Assembly (NCBI GenBank): GCA_037443785.1
Contig: JBBINR010000008.1
Coordinates: forward strand, 41,407 to 105,406
Reading direction: 5' to 3'
Source of the DNA: JAQUOA01 sp037443785
Lineage (GTDB): Bacteria; Bacteroidota; Ignavibacteria; UBA10030; UBA8401
DNA: 64,000 bases
Shown here: positions 60,909 to 64,000 of the stretch, in pieces
Position numbering within the stretch: the stretch's first letter is position 1
How the letters are laid out: the number at the start of each line of letters is the position of its first letter
The notes under the pieces: model-generated
What the model saw: the letters and a program-made list of their open reading frames with translations, nothing else
The model's database searches: none
What the model was told of the DNA's origin: nothing
Program-made: the position numbers and the translations under genes

Positions 60909-61424
60909 TCACCGTGAAAACTGGTGTAAAATCTTCTTTCCACGGGATTGAATTCCTGCCGATCCGTACGGAAGCATTTCACTGATGACGAGCACTATTT
61001 CTTTTTTCAGATCTGGTTCATGCTGAGCAATATTGGCGAGTACGGTCATCGAAAGAGCTTTTACGGCGATGGGAGATTCAACCGAAGTTAAAAAGTTGAA
61101 ACAGAGATTTGCAACACGGCCGCGTTCTTTTTTGGGGATGTCGATAAATTGTAAAGAGCGGACAACGTTTCTTTGCACGGCATTGTGAATATTTTTTTCT
61201 TGAACTTTTTTTATCAATACTCCCAGCCAGGGAATCATCAACGCAGGATTTTTTTCGATACAGTATCCGACAATCCAGGCAGATCGCTGTACCACTTTCT
61301 TTTCGCCGTGCAGCAGTAAATCCATTAAAACAGCAAACCGCCGTTTGTCATTTCCGATCCACGAAGCAATTCGAATAACCTGTTGCTTTGAATGCTCTTT
61401 CAGAATTTCATATTCGATGTTCAT
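60909..61424 (-). CDS. HEAT-like repeat protein coupled to a histidine kinase
   Basis: The 171-residue all-helical protein contains repeated helix pairs such as 'FAVLMDLLLHGEKKVVQRSA' and 'VKALSMTVLANIAQHEPDLK', in the style of HEAT/ARM repeats. No catalytic motif is visible. The start overlaps the upstream kinase gene (61421) by 4 bp (ATGA), so both are made from one message. It may bind the kinase or a partner. The exact family is not recognised. Confidence 0.65.
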   Translation of the reverse strand: MNIEYEILKEHSKQQVIRIASWIGNDKRRFAVLMDLLLHGEKKVVQRSAWIVGYCIEKNPALMIPWLGVLIKKVQEKNIHNAVQRNVVRSLQFIDIPKKERGRVANLCFNFLTSVESPIAVKALSMTVLANIAQHEPDLKKEIVLVISEMLPYGSAGIQSRGKKILHQFSR

Positions 61425-64000
61425 GATATAAGGGGCAAAGAAAAATAAAAGGTTGCGCCCTCATTCTCTTTTCCTTCCGCCCAAACAATTCCGCCATGTC
61501 GTTCAATAATTCTTTTTACGATGGACAAACCAACGCCAATTCCCGGAAATTCAGAGACAGAATGCAAACGCTGAAAGATGCCAAAGAGCTTATCAACATT
61601 TTCCTGATTGAATCCGGCACCGTTATCCTTTACAAAATATGTTATTGAGTGCTCGTCTGGTATTGCTCCAATGTGAATTATCGGACGGTCTGACTGACCA
61701 CTATATTTAACAGCGTTTGAAATTAAATTTGTCCATACTTGAGGAAGCAATATATCATCAGCTTTTATCGAAGGAAGGGGGTCAATCGTTAATTGAATGC
61801 GCGACCGATCTTGTTCTGACACAACACCGTTAAACGCCGAAGCTGCCTCACCCTGCATATTGATTTCTTTGTGGATTAATTCTTTTCTGCCGATTCGCGA
61901 GAGAGTCAACAGCCCGTCGATTAGTTGATCCATCTTATGAATATTTGTTCGAATAAGCGTGAAAAGTCTTTTCCCCTCATCGTCGAGTGAATGCAGGCGG
62001 TGTTCCATAAGCAGGGATGAAAATCCGTCAATCGCTCGTAACGGAGCACGAAGATCGTGCGAAACGGAATAACTAAACGCTTCGAGTTCCTTATTGGCGC
62101 GGGTGAGTTCGGCTGTTCGTTGTTCGACCCGATGTTCAAGGTCAGCATTCAACTTTTTAATCTCTTCTTCGGCACTTTTCCGATCAGTAATATCCTGCAA
62201 TATTCCGATGGAACCAAACGCCAAGCCCTTTTCATCCACCATTTGTATCGATGAATCAGAGATCCATTTTATGATTCCGGTTTTGGTTTTAATCTTGTAA
62301 TCGACCGACCAGTGCGGAATTTCTCCGGAACGGTTTTTTTGAACCGCTTCTGTTTTATCCAAACCGCGCATTTCATTTTTAAATACGTATTCAAGCACAA
62401 TACTTCTGAATAAAGCAGGGGTTATGTCACGAGGTGGATATCCCGTCAAGACTTCGATTTCTTGGGGCATAAAAGAATAATAATTTTTATCATACTGCTT
62501 TACATACGGGACCGCGTTTGCCTGAAGAATGGCCCCGCGATATCGTTTTTCGCTTTCCATTACCAATCGATGAGAGCGGATATTGGATAGAGTTAATGAA
62601 CATTGATGAATAATCGTTTCAATAACAGGCACATCGATAATTTCTGAATCTTTGAGCTGAAAGATGTGGATATACCCGAACAAATATTCTTCCTGCATTA
62701 ATCCAATAGTGTAAACTGCCTCGATATGGAGTAGGCTCTCTATTCGATCCGAAACAAATTTTGAAAGAACAGACGACGATAATTCGTACAAACCGTTTTC
62801 AAAACGATAGAGTGCCGACGTACAATATTTTGATGTAAAATCGGGATTGATTGCAAAACTTTTTCCAATCGGATTAAATCCGACGATTGATACAGCAGAA
62901 CTGAATAAAAAGGAATCAAGATTATTTACCTCGATGACGGTTGCGGTCTGTTCATCGGTAGAAAATTTCATGACAACCGTTACCGATTTTGGAAGCAGCT
63001 CTCTTAATGACGACGCAACCACAGTAAAGACTTCATCTTCGGACGAACACTGGGCGAGGCGAAACGATATATCGGCGAGGAGGGTGCTCTCTTGGTTTTT
63101 TTGGAGTAATTCATTAGTACTTTTTTCAACCAGAACTTTTAATCGTTTTGGTTCCCGCAGTATCATAAAGACGATAATGCCGACAAGCAGAGAAAGAAAA
63201 ATACCGAGAAGAAAATAGAATCGTTCTTCAACACCGGTCTTCCACCCCTCTAGCGGGGCAAGAGACAATTTCCAGTGAGAATTTGGAATATCCATATCGA
63301 TTTCAACCGGGTTATCGAGTCTGGCATTCTTTCCAAAGAAAACTTCCCATTCATTTGTTACAGGATTTAATCGAGAAAATTTATACACATACCCCAGACT
63401 ATCAAGATCACCGATGTGAGCCGAGGTAAAAAGTGAATGAATTTTGATAACAACCAGAGAAAATCCCCAAAAATGTTCTGTACCGTTTTTTGCAATAAAA
63501 ATAGGAAGTCGACCGACAACCCCTACGCCACCTTGTTTTAAATTCAACGGTCCGGCGAATAATAATTGTTTATTTTTGATTGCTAAAAGAGCTTCATCCT
63601 TTTGGACAGGATCTTTAAGAATATTAAATCCGATGGCATCTTTATTTTCTTTGTATGGGTATGCATAACGGACAATTCCATTCGGCCCAAGTTCCACGGC
63701 GTCAACATTTTTATAAATATCATAGACGGTTTTACAAAGCTGATTGTACTGCAGGGAGTCTTCTACATTCTCGACTACAAGAGCGAGCATGTTTGTTGCC
63801 GAAAGCGCATTACTTAACGAAGTTTCAATCTGGTGTTTTACCAAATGAGCGTTGATGATGGCATCTTTCCGTTGTTTTTCTTCATCAAGGAGGTTGATAT
63901 AATGAGAAATGACAATAGAAATGCAAGCCAGAAAGAAAAACGTAAAGATTGAAATGCTCAACGGTGTTGAAAGGAACCGATATATTTTTTTTATGGAAAG
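61421..64000 (-). CDS. CHASE-PAS sensor histidine kinase (5' end outside window)
   Basis: The frame is open to the window edge (codons to 64000 without ATG). It has at least 859 residues, and the true start lies to the right. A membrane helix precedes a CHASE-type sensor domain (about 40-240, 'VDAVELGPNGIVRYAYPYKE'). A second helix (about 250-268), a GAF-like region (about 300-450), one PAS domain (about 465-590) and HisKA ('FSYSVSHDLRAPLRAIDGFS') with HATPase_c motifs follow. It senses an extracytoplasmic ligand of unknown type. The C-terminal 240 residues closely resemble the 1659-residue kinase. Confidence 0.88.
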   Translation of the reverse strand, partial: LSIKKIYRFLSTPLSISIFTFFFLACISIVISHYINLLDEEKQRKDAIINAHLVKHQIETSLSNALSATNMLALVVENVEDSLQYNQLCKTVYDIYKNVDAVELGPNGIVRYAYPYKENKDAIGFNILKDPVQKDEALLAIKNKQLLFAGPLNLKQGGVGVVGRLPIFIAKNGTEHFWGFSLVVIKIHSLFTSAHIGDLDSLGYVYKFSRLNPVTNEWEVFFGKNARLDNPVEIDMDIPNSHWKLSLAPLEGWKTGVEERFYFLLGIFLSLLVGIIVFMILREPKRLKVLVEKSTNELLQKNQESTLLADISFRLAQCSSEDEVFTVVASSLRELLPKSVTVVMKFSTDEQTATVIEVNNLDSFLFSSAVSIVGFNPIGKSFAINPDFTSKYCTSALYRFENGLYELSSSVLSKFVSDRIESLLHIEAVYTIGLMQEEYLFGYIHIFQLKDSEIIDVPVIETIIHQCSLTLSNIRSHRLVMESEKRYRGAILQANAVPYVKQYDKNYYSFMPQEIEVLTGYPPRDITPALFRSIVLEYVFKNEMRGLDKTEAVQKNRSGEIPHWSVDYKIKTKTGIIKWISDSSIQMVDEKGLAFGSIGILQDITDRKSAEEEIKKLNADLEHRVEQRTAELTRANKELEAFSYSVSHDLRAPLRAIDGFSSLLMEHRLHSLDDEGKRLFTLIRTNIHKMDQLIDGLLTLSRIGRKELIHKEINMQGEAASAFNGVVSEQDRSRIQLTIDPLPSIKADDILLPQVWTNLISNAVKYSGQSDRPIIHIGAIPDEHSITYFVKDNGAGFNQENVDKLFGIFQRLHSVSEFPGIGVGLSIVKRIIERHGGIVWAEGKENEGATFYFSLPLIS

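Noticed and set aside
1..64000. CRISPR arrays, tRNA or rRNA genes, insertion sequences, prophage
   Set aside because: No regularly spaced direct repeats, cloverleaf-type sequences, transposase or phage proteins were noticed. This was a reading by eye, so a short tRNA could be missed; a covariance-model scan would settle it.

Overview
The window looks like a bacterial chromosome segment that includes the replication origin. Several features point to the Bacteroidota/Ignavibacteria side of the FCB group. The subtilase at 32211-34253 ends in a type IX-type sorting domain with the 'NFPNPFNPST' motif. DUF3667, DUF4292 and DUF3332 proteins are present. The best promoters upstream of dnaN and the DUF3332 gene fit TTTG-N19/20-TAnnTTTG, the form used by the Bacteroidota housekeeping sigma factor. 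The species cannot be named from the sequence alone. No rRNA, tRNA, CRISPR array, transposase or phage gene was seen.

Positions 1-20490 (+ strand) are a long amino-acid biosynthesis cluster: ilvB (3' end)-ilvN-gltB-gltD-ilvC-cimA-aroF-leuA-leuC-panD-leuD-proC-leuB-lysC-rof-like-thrC-thrB. It joins branched-chain synthesis (IlvBN, IlvC, LeuABCD, and CimA for threonine-independent isoleucine) with ammonia assimilation (GltBD), the first aromatic step (AroF), beta-alanine (PanD), proline (ProC) and the aspartate/threonine branch (LysC, ThrC, ThrB). thrB carries an in-frame 66-bp palindromic repeat inside its coding sequence. ilvD, ilvE, asd and hom are not in the window.

Positions 20559-36182 are mostly on the - strand. 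They hold a uracil-DNA glycosylase-like protein, a nucleotidyltransferase, a DUF3667 membrane protein, a MoxR ATPase, a cell-envelope operon (TPR lipoprotein, LolB-like DUF4292 lipoprotein, EnvC-like protein with a degenerate LytM domain), a Bax-inhibitor-1 family protein, DUF3332 and DUF423 proteins, a VWA membrane protein, a secreted subtilase and YidC.

Positions 34386-46656 form the classical origin neighbourhood. yidC-yidD-rnpA-rpmH run leftward and dnaA-dnaN-recF-dciA-gyrB-gyrA run rightward. DnaA boxes and AT-rich DNA lie on both sides of dnaA. rpmH is only 50 codons long.

Positions 46681-55071 hold an unrecognised envelope cassette (lipoprotein, coiled-coil membrane protein, small protein), an SPFH-unknown-ribbon-helix-helix operon behind a nested palindrome, an Mla-type lipid transporter (mlaE-mlaF-mlaD), an HDOD protein, and msrB-DoxX-membrane protein. 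Positions 55111-64000 (- strand) hold two large PAS histidine kinases that share an unnamed GAF-like region, a SlyD-type prolyl isomerase, and a HEAT-like protein overlapping the second kinase gene. That kinase gene runs off the right edge.
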